Positions 11,201 to 22,906 of a DNA stretch of 64,000 bases are shown in pieces. A program made the position numbers and the translations under genes. The stretch is taken from positions 15,624,001 through 15,688,000 of the forward strand of contig NC_071331.1 of assembly GCF_010183535.1 (NCBI RefSeq), in the 5' to 3' direction. How positions within the stretch are numbered: position 1 is the stretch's first letter; every line of letters begins with the position of its first letter. Source of the stretch: Caenorhabditis remanei (Eukaryota; Nematoda; Chromadorea; Rhabditida; Rhabditidae). The notes under the pieces were generated by a model. The model made no database searches. It saw nothing but the letters and a program-made list of their open reading frames with translations, and was not told where the DNA came from.

Positions 11201-14167
11201 TTTAATTTCAGCTCAGTCTATGAACCACGTCAGTATGAACCTCTTGCAAACTATGAGCAACTGAAAGAGTACTATTCGAAACGTAGGTTTCCAGTTTTTC
11301 AATCATTTCGATTCGATTTGTTTTTTTGCAGAAGAACGAACGAGCCGAACTATACACTTTTTCAAAAATATGGTCCGAATCTTGAAAGATAAACAGTTTC
11401 TGTTCCAAGCAGTCGCTATTTCTGTTCTCTTTTTTGCTCTCGCTCTGCTGACTCTCATCTCTTTTTATGGAACAAAACAACATTGTAAATTAACTCATTA
11501 AGTGTACAGTTCACACTAATAGTTGTTTCAGTTACTCATGAGATATCATTCGAATCTCATGACTTTCCAATTACAATATATTGTGATGACTGTTATAAAG
11601 AGGAATCGGAACAAGTCACGTTTGTGAAAAAGAGTGGATCACAACAGTTAGCAGATAATCAAGCGGGTATGAAAATATATTCAGGTGTAGATTGAATTGA
11701 ATGTTTTAAGTTGTCTACTGGAAAAAGAAGTCTGCATTGTCTGACTTGGAGCTAGTTTCTGTGAGTCGTGGAGATGATACATTCACAATGATCATACAGA
11801 ATTATGTGATGTCTCTAATGGTTTCAAAGTTAACTGGAAAATGTAAAAGTGTCTCATTAGTTTTTGAATCTCAACCGGCCATTCTTCAGATCCGCAAATC
11901 AAAACAACTCTTGAGAACGGAAAGTTTCGAGCGAGTAGTACTAAATCTGGATTCTCAACTGTATTCAATGATGTCAACAAGAATCAAGCGGCTATGATTT
12001 TGTTCGTTTTTATGATGAGCTCCCAACTGAAACTCAAGATATTTTCAGATCAGAGTCGTATGCATTAATTTATATGTTGGGAGTATTCCAAACATTCGTC
12101 TACACTCTTTCCGCAATCCTTCCATTACGATTAGTTTCAGTGAATATGAGGTTGAACAGTCACTTGTTCCCATGGCCTCGTTACTTGTACTTTGGACTTC
12201 TTTTCGCTGCGAATATCGCTGTTTTCTTGGTTCTTTCCATAATTCTAATCGTTATAACTTTGATCGCGGGATTCTTTTCAACTAGCACAGCCTCATGTTT
12301 CTTGTAAGACGGTTTTTTAGAATTAAATACCTCGACTTTATAATTTTTCAGCAGTTTATTTGGAGCATGGTTCATGTCATATGTATCCACTCTTCCACTA
12401 ATTTACCTTCTCGTCTTTTCTGTCAATAATCCGATGGCTGTTATTCCTACTGTCATGGCAGTATCTTCTCTTCTTGTCAGTCTTCCCAATATGGTTTCAT
12501 CGTTTTCTGCCGAAAATCAAATATCGTTACAGGTACGAATCATCTTAACGTCACAACAGAATTTTTCTCTTTTTCAGTCGTTACTCCAATTCGTAAGCTG
12601 GGTATGTATGATAAGTCCTCCAACTTCTCTTCAAGTTCTTGCTGCTTTTCTGAATGCTGGAGAGTTTCTTGAAGATAATAGAGGAAGTGAGTTGAACTCT
12701 GAAGATATCATCATACGTACATCTCATTCAGCTATCAGAGCACTCATTTTATTCTGTGGTGCTCAGTTTTTAGTCCTCATGGTTTTCGCAGTTTGTGTTT
12801 TCCAACCTGGATTCTCTCTCATTCGACAACATTGGTTCACATCTTCTGTATGTTTTAATTGTTTGATATCTCATTCATTTCAATTTTAGACTGCAGTCAA
12901 ATCAGTATTCGAGAGAGGAACAACTTTGAAGCCAGGTGCTCGAATCAAGAATAGTTTTGTTTTCTCAACTATAAATGGAGGAACAACAGGAGAAACAGGA
13001 GGAGAGAAACCATCGATTGGAGATACTCCGAGTCGATCCGTGGCTGGTGGAGAAGAAGTCGAATCGAAAATAAGTTCCGATAACTTAGCAGCAAATTCAA
13101 CGAGTATTGAAGATATGAGCTATATCACGAACTATGAAGAGCATCTGATTGAGAAAATGTCGTCGATGAAGAGATGGGATAACAATCAAGAGCTTCCAGT
13201 TGATAACTCAGCCACTTATTTGTTGGGAGATCAAACGGTATTGAAGAGTTCTCTGCTGAAAACAATTGCTGAAACGAATACAACAGTAAGTATGGTTTAA
13301 GAAGGGACTGCATCGTTCCAATGTTTCAGGAACAAGTAGCTTATGTCCCATATACTGAGTGCCTTCCAATCCTCTACACTCCATTCGAACTTCTTGAAAA
13401 TGTGGCAGCATGTCATGGATTCGAAGTAACTGAAGACCATATCAACTATCTTTTGAATGCTTTCGACATGAAATCACTGGCTACCACTCCAATTAAATTG
13501 TTGACGTTAGTTTCAGACATATCATACCACCAACTCTCTTCATTCCTTCAGAGATTCTGATCGACGCATTTTGATGTTACTAACGAAACTAGTGATAAAA
13601 CCATCAATTGTGATACTTGATCAACTCGAAATGTTCCTTCCTCATCCGAAAATGATGACTGTTTGGGCTCTTTGTGCACGTCTTCGTGCCGATGGAGTCG
13701 GTATAATCTACACTTCTCGTAACAATAGTTTTGCTGAACACACTGCAACAAGTTGTGCTCATGTGTATAAATGTCAATTCATGAACACTCATCCATCTGC
13801 TTCAATCAAAGCTGGGTGAGACAGAAATGACATAATAAGAGTTACTATTATTTTACTTTTAGAATGGGATGCACTATTTTGGAAGTTGTTCCGAATGCTG
13901 AGACAGAAACCGATAAATTACTGAAAATGCTGCTGCTTTCGATGCCTGATGCAACAGTTATGCCATCAGCTAACAAGAATGTTTTATTGAATTTCAGGAA
14001 AGATGATGCAGAAACAATGAACATGGTAACTATCAAAACTCTGAAATTTCTCTGCAATTCATATTCAGATCGTTGGAATAATTCGGTCATTGAGTACTTA
14101 TATTCAATCTTATTCTATTCGTTCTGGAAACTTCGACGAGTTCGTCGCATCAGCATTCGGAAAGTGA
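8230..14167 (+). CDS. abt-1: ABCA-type ABC transporter with degenerate ATPase motifs
   Basis: About 26 exons give a protein of roughly 1,600 residues. Architecture is ABCA-like: membrane segment near the N-terminus (FFILIFIAIFLVFYNIWWL), a large loop, six-helix block including FITWLLLLPIC and WYGISLLISGIVLAV, nucleotide-binding domain 1, second membrane block beginning about 11400, and nucleotide-binding domain 2. The ATPase motifs are broken. NBD1 Walker A reads GNHGCGSEE (no lysine), Walker B ends IDW (no glutamate), and the signature is LSTTQ instead of LSGGQ. NBD2 Walker A reads GDQTVLKSS, Walker B ends ILDQ, and the signature is absent. Yet the frame is open throughout, arguing against a pseudogene. 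Start chosen at ATG 8230, which follows a pyrimidine-CAG acceptor. The exon 8610-8881 / 8929-9121 junction and the 48-base intron after 11841 were chosen to keep family-like sequence; boundaries may be off by a base. The symbol follows remembered C. elegans synteny. Confidence 0.8.
10796..10840 (+). other. 45-base in-frame intron in the transporter gene
   Basis: The sequence has a GTATGT donor and a TTTCTAG acceptor. It is 45 bases long and contains no stop in frame, so both spliced and retained forms keep the reading frame. Splicing gives a more family-like sequence (IQQS followed by IESVFEIRLW), so I favour removal. Retention would add 15 residues. Confidence 0.55.
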
Positions 14168-14221
14168 ACTTGATGTTTTCTCTGAATAAATGTGTTTTCT
14201 CGAATTCTTGACTGGTCACCA
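14161..14221 (+). repeat. Source copy of a duplicated 3'-end segment
   Basis: Runs from the last codons of the transporter gene (AAGTGAACTT) through CTCTGAATAAATGTG to GACTGGTCACC. A near-identical stretch occurs at 16255-16317, about 2.1 kb downstream in the same orientation. Confidence 0.75.
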
Positions 14222-14781
14222 CACCTGCTTTTCTATGGTGCTCTAAAAAATGTCTGCTGGAGTGTTAGTTCAAAAACCCCATCCTAGTTTATTTACTCAA
14301 ACGATTTAAAGAGACAGACCAGTACGTTATTACGTAGTCACAGGAAATCAATAGAGTTGCACCCGTAAGAAGGATTGAACAACCTCTCTACAAACACATT
14401 TAGTTGCTACAATACATTCACTAAAAATTATAGTTTATTCCTTTTGTTCGAACTCATAGTGGCTTAAAAATACTCTTTTTTAAATTTAGATTATATTTTA
14501 TTTATACTAACTGATGCTCCGGTACAACATGTCTTCACATATACACCTCTTATTTTCTATCTTGATCTTATTGAACTGTATTCTTTCTATTGTTTTTCAA
14601 CTTCCATTCTCATCCAACTCACTTCGTCTACAAAACTTTCTTCGTTTCACTTTTCCATCGAAGACAAATTATGGTTTCACATTTCAGTGTGAAAACTTTA
14701 TTTTGAACCGCCTGCCCAAAACGATAATATCAAAGCGATATATACTCATCTCTTGAAATCACGTTTTCAGAAACTTTTGAT
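14168..14781 (+). other. Spacer after the transporter gene
   Basis: About 600 AT-rich bases. The first 55 bases (AATAAA near 14184 and the following TCTCG...GACTGGTCACC stretch) belong to a segment that recurs at 16255-16317. No recognisable gene was seen; the open frame from 14514 is low-complexity and hydrophobic and is not supported. Confidence 0.5.
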
Positions 14782-15859
14782 ATGAATCTTCTCAAATTCC
14801 CATTGCTGGTACAACATCGAGTTTATCAAGAGCTGAGTATTCTTGAACTGTTCATCTTATCTTTGACTTCTCGAAGAGTGAAAACATTCATTAAGTTATT
14901 TAAATGGGAAGTTCATGGAGTATTATTTTCCTTCATGAAAAAAGAAGTTTACTTTTTTTTTCAAGACTCAAATGAATTGTGGCAACGTAATAAATTTCAA
15001 ATACCGTTGGATGCCAACTTCGTGTAAGTATTTGATACTAAATGCGATTATACTATAACATTAGTTTCAGGTGTTATAGAGAAGATGAAACTGATGTTTT
15101 TTACTACCATTTCAAACGTAAAAAATGTGGATCAACTTTGGCGTTGGAATTACAACAGCACATTTTCGATTTGTTTTCAACAGCTTCCAAACAACTGAAG
15201 CTTACTGTTTTTATTGAAAATATTCAAAGTTATAGATGGATTTCTTCTGTAGGACGTGCTTCAATATCTTCTATGAGAATGGTAGCTTTGGAAAAGTTTG
15301 TAAAACGTCATCCTACCCTCAAATATCTTATTTTGAGAGAAGAAATGCCGTATTACTTGTCTCCCACCTCGAGTATATTCTCTCTCAGAAATTTGAGCGT
15401 TTACGTTCGTGAGAAATCGTTTATGTATTACTTACAGTACTTCAGAGGCACCCATGCAGTTTTTGAAGGTTGTGTTCCTATTGTTCAAGTTCATGAATTC
15501 ATTGAAAAGTGGATAGATGGAGATTATTATGAGAATCTGAAACTCGTTCATATCACTAAAACTCTACGAGGAGAACCTTTCCTTCAAGAACTTCTAGATA
15601 GATATCAAGTTAAAAAACAAGACCGTTCAAAAACTCCAAAATTCTTTCCGTATAATGAAGAGTGAGTTTCTCAACATTTTTCAGAACTTCTTGCAATTTT
15701 TTCAGGGATCTTTTTTATCTGAGTGATCAAACGAATCAAATCGCATTCAATGGATCATTATTTATCGAAAATAAGAAGAATGATAAAGTGGCATCAATTC
15801 AATTTACCTCAAAATGTATGAAGTTTTATATATGGAGAAAAGAAGACATTTTCCCTTAG
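14782..15859 (+). CDS. Nematode F-box protein with FBA_2/FTH-type domain
   Basis: Three exons, 14782-15023, 15071-15661 and 15706-15859, join in phase to about 328 residues. The N-terminus (FPLLVQHRVYQELSILELF, then LSLTSRR) matches the degenerate nematode F-box, which binds Skp1-like adaptors in SCF ubiquitin ligases. The remainder has the layout of the FBA_2/FTH domain common in Caenorhabditis: a run of beta-strand-like hydrophobics, VHEFIEKWIDGDYYENL, and a terminal FYIW strand. The target protein is unknown. These genes form large, fast-evolving families, so an orthologue in C. elegans may not exist. The start ATG follows a TTTTCAG acceptor at about 14763-14769. No frame break was seen, so it looks intact. 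Confidence 0.8.
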
Positions 15860-15880
15860 AACATGTTATACTCAACGAAC

Positions 15881-16254
15881 ACGATCTCCTTTGATGATTT
15901 CGAAGTGCCATTACGCCATCAATCATTGAAGATCGCGAAAAATGAAAATGACTGGAAAATTCTCACATGATGGATATTTTGAACTGGGAATGAAGTGGTC
16001 ATCCATTTTTTCGGTAACCAGGGCATTAATCAAGAAACGATCTTACGATATTGTTCAAAACTGTTCAAAACTTGACTCAGTTTTGAACAATTTTGTAAGA
16101 TCGTTTCTTGATTAATGCCCTGGTTATCGAAAAAATGGATGACCACCTCATTTCCAGTTCAAAATATCCATCATGTGAGAATTTTCCAGTCATTTTCATT
16201 GATCTTCCATGATTGGTGGCGTAATGTGCCTTCAAAATCATCCCAGCAGATCGT
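15881..16254. repeat. Large inverted repeat (hairpin element)
   Basis: Two arms of about 170-185 bases are near-perfect reverse complements about a centre near 16067. Left-arm landmarks are ACGATCT (about 15881), GATGATTT, TGACTGGAAAATTCTCACATG and CCAGGGCATTAATCAAG; each recurs reversed in the right arm. It has no long open frame. It resembles a foldback MITE. Its right edge abuts the copied transporter 3' segment. Confidence 0.85.
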
Positions 16255-16317
16255 AAGTGAACTTAATTTTTTCTCTGAATAAATGTGTTTTCTCGATTTC
16301 TTGACTGGTCACCATTT
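16255..16317 (+). repeat. Second copy of the transporter-gene 3' segment
   Basis: AAGTGAACTT, CTCTGAATAAATGTGTTTTC and CTTGACTGGTCACC occur here in the same order and orientation as at 14161-14221, with only a few differences. It starts immediately outside the inverted repeat. Confidence 0.75.
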
Positions 16318-16486
16318 CTCGTGATTCTCAAAGAAATATTCAGCTGCCTTCTCGTTTTTGTAATTAACACCAAAGCAGCTGAAAATTGAATTCAGATGGT
16401 AACGAGAACCCACTTCACAAGACTTTTCCTTCAACTTGAGAAAGCTCTCCAAGAAAACTTTTATTTTCTCAACTGATTTGTCAATC

Positions 16487-16514
16487 TGTGACGTGGCATT
16501 TGTGCCATGTCACA
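16487..16514. repeat. Small hairpin spanning the receptor start codon
   Basis: TGTGACGTGGCA and TGCCATGTCACA form a 12-base stem with one mismatch and a 4-base loop. The start codon of the downstream gene (16507-16509) lies in the 3' arm. Confidence 0.55.
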
Positions 16515-17908
16515 GGAATTCAATTGGAATGATGTTGCCTATGAAATGACACCGATATCTCAATACACCGACCTCTATTCAAATCAACCCAGAATTTATA
16601 TGTTCGAAGGAGGTACCTTAATCTCTGAAAATAAAAAAAATAAATTGGAGTATTTCAGCAACTCGAATTGACTTGGGAACTCTTCTTTTCACATCAATTC
16701 TCACTATTTTCTGGTTGATTTACTTGTTGAAAAGTGAATCAAGTGTCACAAAATCATTGATGACAGTTACCGTATCTCAGATTTTTGTGAATCTTCTTGT
16801 TAGAACATTCAAGTCTGTCATACTTATTTTGGTACAGTATCCACAGTTTTCTTGGTAACCAACCAATCCTATCTTGATTAATTAAAACACCTTTTTTCCA
16901 GGCTTTTTGTGGCAAGTAGTGTTGAAACAACATTTCACTACACACTGTACCTACAGTATACTTCATCAGTACTTTTATATGTCTTTTTGAGAGAAAAGGA
17001 TATCAAAAGCTCGTGGACACTGTAAGTTAATTCAATAAACATTGGAATAATCGATGTATTTTAATAGATTTTACTACATTCCATCAATTGCCGTTTCTCT
17101 TTTTGTCTCCGTTTTGAATGTGAATTTCAACAAACTTCTTCTCTCAATGCCGTTCTACATTTATGTCATCTTTTATGTTGGAATGGCTGTTTCGAACATC
17201 ATTATTCTAATTGGAGTGAGTTGTTCTCCCTTTTTTGGAAATAGAAACTGATTTCCTCATATAAATGCAATAATCGTTTACAAAATGTTTCAGATTCTTG
17301 CATCGTGTACTAAATACACTCAAGAGAAGCTTGCAACCCGTTGTCGTCTTTTCCTCTTCGTCCTCTCTGCGTCTCCTCCAGTTCTCTTTAATACCGTAAT
17401 CACAATCATGGATTTGTTATTCATGGTCGTCGGCATCACTGATCAATTCCCGATTCGTAAGTGATTCCAGGTGTTAATTTTCTAGAAAAATCTCTTGTTT
17501 TTCTAGCCTACATTGTGATGACAACCTATCGATACAAGGCTTTTGAGATCACTCCTCTATTCATTTTGATCGCATTCTTTGCACTTTTGCCAGATTTAAA
17601 GTAAGAACTGAATGATTGGAAAGTACTTGAAAATAATTGATTTTAGAAAATGGAGTTTCTCAAAAACAACTTCAACTGCGGAAGTGACTAAAATAGTGAC
17701 TGATCCTCCATCCACGTCATCCACTAATGCTCTTATACCAGCAATTCACAATGTAGTAATGGAGCAATCAGTTCCTATTCCGAATCAGATTAATGTTGCT
17801 TCAAGCGAACAGGATCAAACAAGAAACGCACCAGCTCCGACTTATGGAAACATGAACTACGGCATGGGAGCTCTGGTTGTTCATATTCAGCCAATGAACT
17901 ACACATAA
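16507..17908 (+). CDS. Seven-transmembrane receptor-like protein (nematode serpentine type)
   Basis: Exons used: 16507-16612, 16659-16854, 16902-17021, 17068-17215, 17294-17456, 17507-17600 and 17647-17908. All phases agree and give about 360 residues. An N-terminal segment of about 38 residues without an obvious signal peptide precedes seven hydrophobic segments, for example FTSILTIFWLIYLL, a helix before RTFKSVILIL, YIPSIAVSLFVSVL, FYIYVIFYVGMAVSNIIILIG, a helix around ITIMDLLFMVVGI, and TPLFILIAFFALLP. A soluble C-terminal tail of roughly 95 residues, rich in Thr, Ser, Asn and Pro, follows. This topology fits nematode serpentine or chemoreceptor-like receptors, but I could not assign a class (no DRY-type or FRPxK motif was identified). 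A possible alternative is another unrelated multipass membrane protein. The gene is convergent with gon-4, with only 100 bases between stop codons. Confidence 0.65.
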
Positions 17909-17917
17909 ATGTATTAT

Positions 17918-17923
17918 TTTATT
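17918..17923 (-). terminator. Probable poly(A) signal of gon-4
   Basis: TTTATT on plus reads AATAAA on minus, 86 bases beyond the gon-4 stop. It lies inside the 3' end of the opposite gene, so the two transcripts would overlap. Confidence 0.45.
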
Positions 17924-17925
17924 AC

Positions 17926-17931
17926 AATAAA
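17926..17931 (+). terminator. Poly(A) signal of the receptor-like gene
   Basis: AATAAA 17 bases after the stop codon. Confidence 0.55.
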
Positions 17932-18008
17932 CGAGACACCTGTTAACTAATTGATAAGTAGGAGCATTCAGTTAAAATTACAGTGTCATGGCAAGAATTG
18001 TACATTAG

Positions 18009-21000
18009 TTAGTCTTCAATGGTTTTGAGCTCTTCCAGAAGATACTGCAATCGAGCGATAATTGACTTTCCTCCAATTGGTAGATCTGGCACTAAAGACG
18101 GCATCATTGAATCTGTGAAGTTAGGAATGGATTTTAATGCTTCATTGTAGCCAGTCAACAGAGTAATGTCATCTTTTCGGGTCCAAGTCTGAAAAAAAAA
18201 CAATTTCATTAAACGCCAGCAGTTAACAAAATGCATACTCTTTCATTGATTTCCAGTTGAACGAATGAGTCGTCATCATTTTGAATACCCATTTCTCCAC
18301 ACTTCACTACCAAGTTCGACGGCGGATCATTCTTCGAAGGTCGATAAGTGTTGCCCATTACTTGATCAATATCATCAATTATTTCAAAGCGAGGATGAAC
18401 ATTGTTCTGAACATTTAGAACCAAAATGAATAAATAGGGACAATTTTCACATTTTTACCCGATCCCGTTTTTCCTTTTTTGACAATGAATCCATTTTGGT
18501 CAAATCGATGTATTCGAAGTTTTCCAATCGTGGTTTTGATTTGAATGGAAGACACCAGAATTTCGATTCCAACTTTTTCCACAATGGACGATCTTGTCCA
18601 AATACTTGATGAAACCTTTTCGTTGCCTGTTCGTCAGTAATTTTTGGGTCGTTTTCAAGGAAACTTTGAATATAACGGAACAAACTTCGAAGAGATGGTT
18701 CCTTGAGTTTCGCAGATGTGATATATCTCTGAAAAAACATTTTCAGGAAATGAAAATTGTGAAGATACACTCACCTCAATGTCCATTATCATTTCGATAG
18801 CTGATTTATAAGAATGAAAATTGGTTTTAAATTCGAAATCTGACACCACCGCTTCTGGAGGCGCATAGATTAAAACAAGATTCAATAATTCGGGATGATT
18901 TGCAAGAATCAAAACGATTCGAGAAACTTTCTGGAAAACTCAAATTGAGATTTGTTTGTTTGTTTTCCCTACCTCAACATCTGACAGTTTTTCATCTATT
19001 ATTGCGTTTTTGAATCGTTGATAAGTATCCTTATGCATGAAAAGTCTCTGACTGATGTCTTCTATCACTTTGCGCATAATTATGTCTTTCTGGCTTTCTC
19101 GATATAATTCATCATCAAGCCCCACGGAACCCATCGATTCCTGAAGTTTACATTTTTATTGCGGTTTGCATGGAATAGTATCGGAACATACCCTCTCCAT
19201 TCTAGTTCGTTTCCTGGAAGCCTTGAAACCAGTTGTTCCTGATTCTATCGCTTTCTTCTGTAATTTTCAGTACGTTTTTTTAAAGGTTATTACAAAAAAA
19301 AATTTACAAATTTCAACGGAGGTCGTGAATTGACCAGACCTCTCTTCACTGGTGGTTCTTCATCTTCTCCTTCTAAGTCTGCGATATACTCTTCATCGTA
19401 TACTTCTTCATCTATAGGTACGAGATCGAGTCCTGGCACTGCATCATCTTCAGTGGCTGACTCGGAAATATCCCTATGAACATAGCAAGATGAGGAGGGC
19501 GCTTCTGGAAATGAAGATGAATCGGAGAGATCTCCCATTTCCGATGAACATCCCATTGGTTGCTGGCATGAAGTGGAAGGTTGAAAAGCCAAATCGTCTG
19601 AGTCAGTGTCTTGATAAAAGTTCATACAAGAAAAATCCACAGGATCGGCCTCATCCGGTTCGAGTGAAAAACAACGAGGTGTTTGAGGATTTCCTTGGGT
19701 GACGGTGTAAGATTGTCGAGTCCACATCAAACTATTAGTTTCCAAATCCATGAAAAAGTCGTCATGCTCATCCGGAGATCGACGACCTGGAGTGGGTGGA
19801 ATGGGAAACGAGAAACTAGAATTGGAGTTGCCGTCGACCAGATGGTGACTGTCATTTGTGTCTTCAGAAGATGCATGCGAGGTTGAGTCCTTCGGTAAAC
19901 TTTGATTTTGAGATGAACAAAAAAATCTAGCTTTACCGAGGTCCTCACAGACAGGATATGAAAAAGACTCGTGATTTTCAGATGAAGTGCTCGGTCCAAC
20001 TGAGGCTAAACACGAATTTTTCATGAGATTTGAACAATCTAATCTCCGAATTGCTTTAGATGGAACAGTAGCCGGTCTATTCGCTATCGCTGAAGCCGAA
20101 GCACTACATTTATTTTTATTACGGTTGTCCTCTCTTCGTGTTTCTGACGTCTGTTCAAGTTGTATCATCGTACTCAGTTTCATTGGAGTTGGATTTTTCC
20201 GTCGCTTCTTTGGAGTTCCCTGAAAATGATCACTAATACGCAGATTACAAGTTTTGAATCACGTACCTTCTCTTTTTTTAGTTTATTAACGATTTCCTCG
20301 ATGTGTTCCCTTCCTAAAACTATTTTTCGACCATCATTTGTTGTCCCTATATCCACAGCCAGATGGCTATCAAACCCGTTTTGCCCATCGAACAGCGCAA
20401 ATGACGGTGATTGATTTGGTCTTTCCCTGTATTTCGAAGGTGTCAAAAGTAACACTGCTTCGGCTTTCCGATGTATTTTTCGATCTTCTGTCACATTGAA
20501 TATCTTGCTAAAATGACGAAACCATCCTGGCTGAGAAACAGTTGGCCATGTATTTATCGGAGAATCTGTCCTTTTCCATATTTTAGTGGGTACAGATATT
20601 TTGCAAACTCCATTCTCCGCTGCCTTAAAAAAACAAACGAATGAAATTGTATATAAAGTTATAACATCATTACCTGAATGATTTCGTGTATAGGATTTTT
20701 GCTAGACTTCCTCATTGATTTCAAATGTGTTCGAATTTTATATGGGTCTCTTGCAGGGAGACAGTGCTGATGAATTGTTGTGTATCTATCAACTATTCCC
20801 TTTTCAGCTCGCCTGGGAAGATGAGCGAACTGAAGAAGTGCAATTGCTAGCATTACATCTTCTTCGTTGAGAAAAGGGATTGGTTTCTCGACTAGCATTG
20901 GTTGACATGGAGGTAACAGTCCTGGAAAACGTATGGCTTCACTTCTAGAAAGGACAGCAGCAGCTTCGGGTCTCAATGCGATTCCTCCATGACCATCTGT

Positions 21001-22760
21001 ATTTTGAGCGTAGTTCAATAAGTGTTCGTCGACTTGTGGGAAGCCCATGATATCATGACATGATTCAATTGCTGCATTTAAATTAGAAATTTCATATACA
21101 GTCGGATACTCGCTTCGTTGTCGAATGTTGTCAAGATCATTGATCATAATTTGGGCCTTATTTCGTACATGACCGAGGGAATTATCATGATTGCAAGTAA
21201 CAACGAATTGAGTCAGAAGCTGTACATGTTGCTCCAATTGCAATTGAAGTTGTTCAATTTCCTGAACTCGGAAAACAACTGGTGTTTCTTTCAGAAGACT
21301 GCATGATTCAATCGAAGAAGTCGTCACTTGATTGATCCTTTCACAAATTTCAGCATCCTGAAATAGCTGATTCGTAAGTTTTGTATAAAGCTATTCCAAA
21401 ATTTTCCGAACTCATATCAATACATAGTTTAATTCTTACTTTATCTTTCTGACTTTTCCGTATTTCTTCTCCTTGAATAGTTTCCTCTGGGAACATGTTA
21501 ATGGGAATATCCTTCTCTGCTAACAGAGTATCCATCATCAGTGCTTTCACTTCATGCCTCGGAATCAGAGTAGTTCTATCTTGACGTGTTTCGTCCCAAT
21601 CTTCCACATTTAGGTTGTCCGCTATCACATTGTAATCTTCATCTTCCACGTCGTCCTCGTCGTAAACTGCTTGATGTTCAAAGTCTAAAGCAACAACCAA
21701 ATTTCGCGGTGAGAAATGTGTTAATAATCAGAAAACTTACCTTCTGGTGGGCATTGTATAGACATCACGAAATTTCGATAATCAGCATCATCTACTACAT
21801 TATCAATAGTATGAACGATCGCCACTGATCCTGGACGAGTGTCGTTGAGAGTCATGTTCATAGCAAAGTTATCGTCGTCCTGAAACTGGGTAACCGATTA
21901 GTCAAGTTTCTTATTTTAATGTATCGCTACTTCGATAACTTCTTCATATAAAAGATTATTTAGCTCGTCGTCTATAATGTCAGCAGATGATGCATCTTCG
22001 CCAGTTAATTTTTCTCGCGAAATATTTCCTTTTTCAGTGTTGATTTCACTTGCTTCTTCCTCGTCTTCTTCTTCATCTTCATCTTCTTCTTCCTCTTCTT
22101 CCTCATCTTCTTCTTCATCATCCATGTCTTCGTCTTCACTTTCGCCTGCTTCTTGCCCATTTTTCTGAAACTACGATCTTTTAAACTTGTGAGACTTTTT
22201 GTTTTCAACCTGCGTATTATCTCCTTCTTCTACGTAATCATCATCATATTCGTCGTCTTCGTCATACTCTAAGTCTAAGAAGTTCTTCGGACCTTTGTCT
22301 TCAATTCGAAGGGCAAACTGAAAATCATTTAAAAAATTGGAACCTTATGTTAGCAGGCGATAACATGCCTTTTTCGGAGTGTTTCTCGAAGATGATGTTC
22401 CAGCTTCATCTGGTTTTTTTCTTGATCGCATATTTCTAACACTTGGAAGGTCATTATTTTCTCGTATTCCCAGTAGAACGTCGATTGTAGAAGGATATTT
22501 GATGAGGTGATGTAGGATGGATCGGACATTTAAGGATGTCAAATTCCACGACTTTGCTTTATTCTCGAGAATTTCATTCGTTGCTTCCAGCAGCTGTTTC
22601 ATTTCTTTATCGGTTTTCTCTTCTTCATTTGCTCTGAAACGCGGTGCATAGAGAAATTATAAAAATGTGCGACTTACTTCATAACATTTGAATTGTTCGC
22701 CGTTGACGTTGACGGTTGATCGTCTGATGACGGAAATTCTGCACTTCTATTTGTCTCCAT
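18009..22760 (-). CDS. gon-4: GON-4 / GON4L-like nuclear regulator
   Basis: About 15 exons on minus from ATG 22760 (METNRSAEF) to TAA 18011-18009. The protein is over 1,000 residues and mostly low-complexity. In order it has an N-terminal helical region; a long Asp/Glu tract encoded at about 22040-22130; a conserved block around LNEEDVMLAIALLQF and YTTIHQHCLPARDPYKIRTH that matches the core of GON-4/GON4L; serine-rich acidic stretches; a PAH-like segment (FHQVFGQDRPLWKKLE with WCLP after it); and a C-terminal SANT/Myb-like segment starting WTRKDDITLL. In C. elegans, gon-4 is needed for the gonad precursor lineage; GON4L proteins act in transcriptional repression. Exon boundaries were only approximated. 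It points toward the convergent receptor gene, and an unusual repeat element lies about 150 bases upstream of its start. Confidence 0.88.
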
Positions 22761-22906
22761 TTCTGTGGTATTTATATAATTGAGAAATTTTTCAAAAATA
22801 TATATTTACAGAGCTAGTTCAAATTCTCCAATAAATCAAAAAATACTTTCCCGCATATATACATTCTTTTCCCCCTCTCATCTCTACAAAGTGTCATTGG
22901 AGCGCA

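Noticed and set aside
21916..22208. Poly-Ser (plus) and Lys/Met-rich (minus) frames
   Set aside because: Shadows of the acidic Asp/Glu tract of gon-4.
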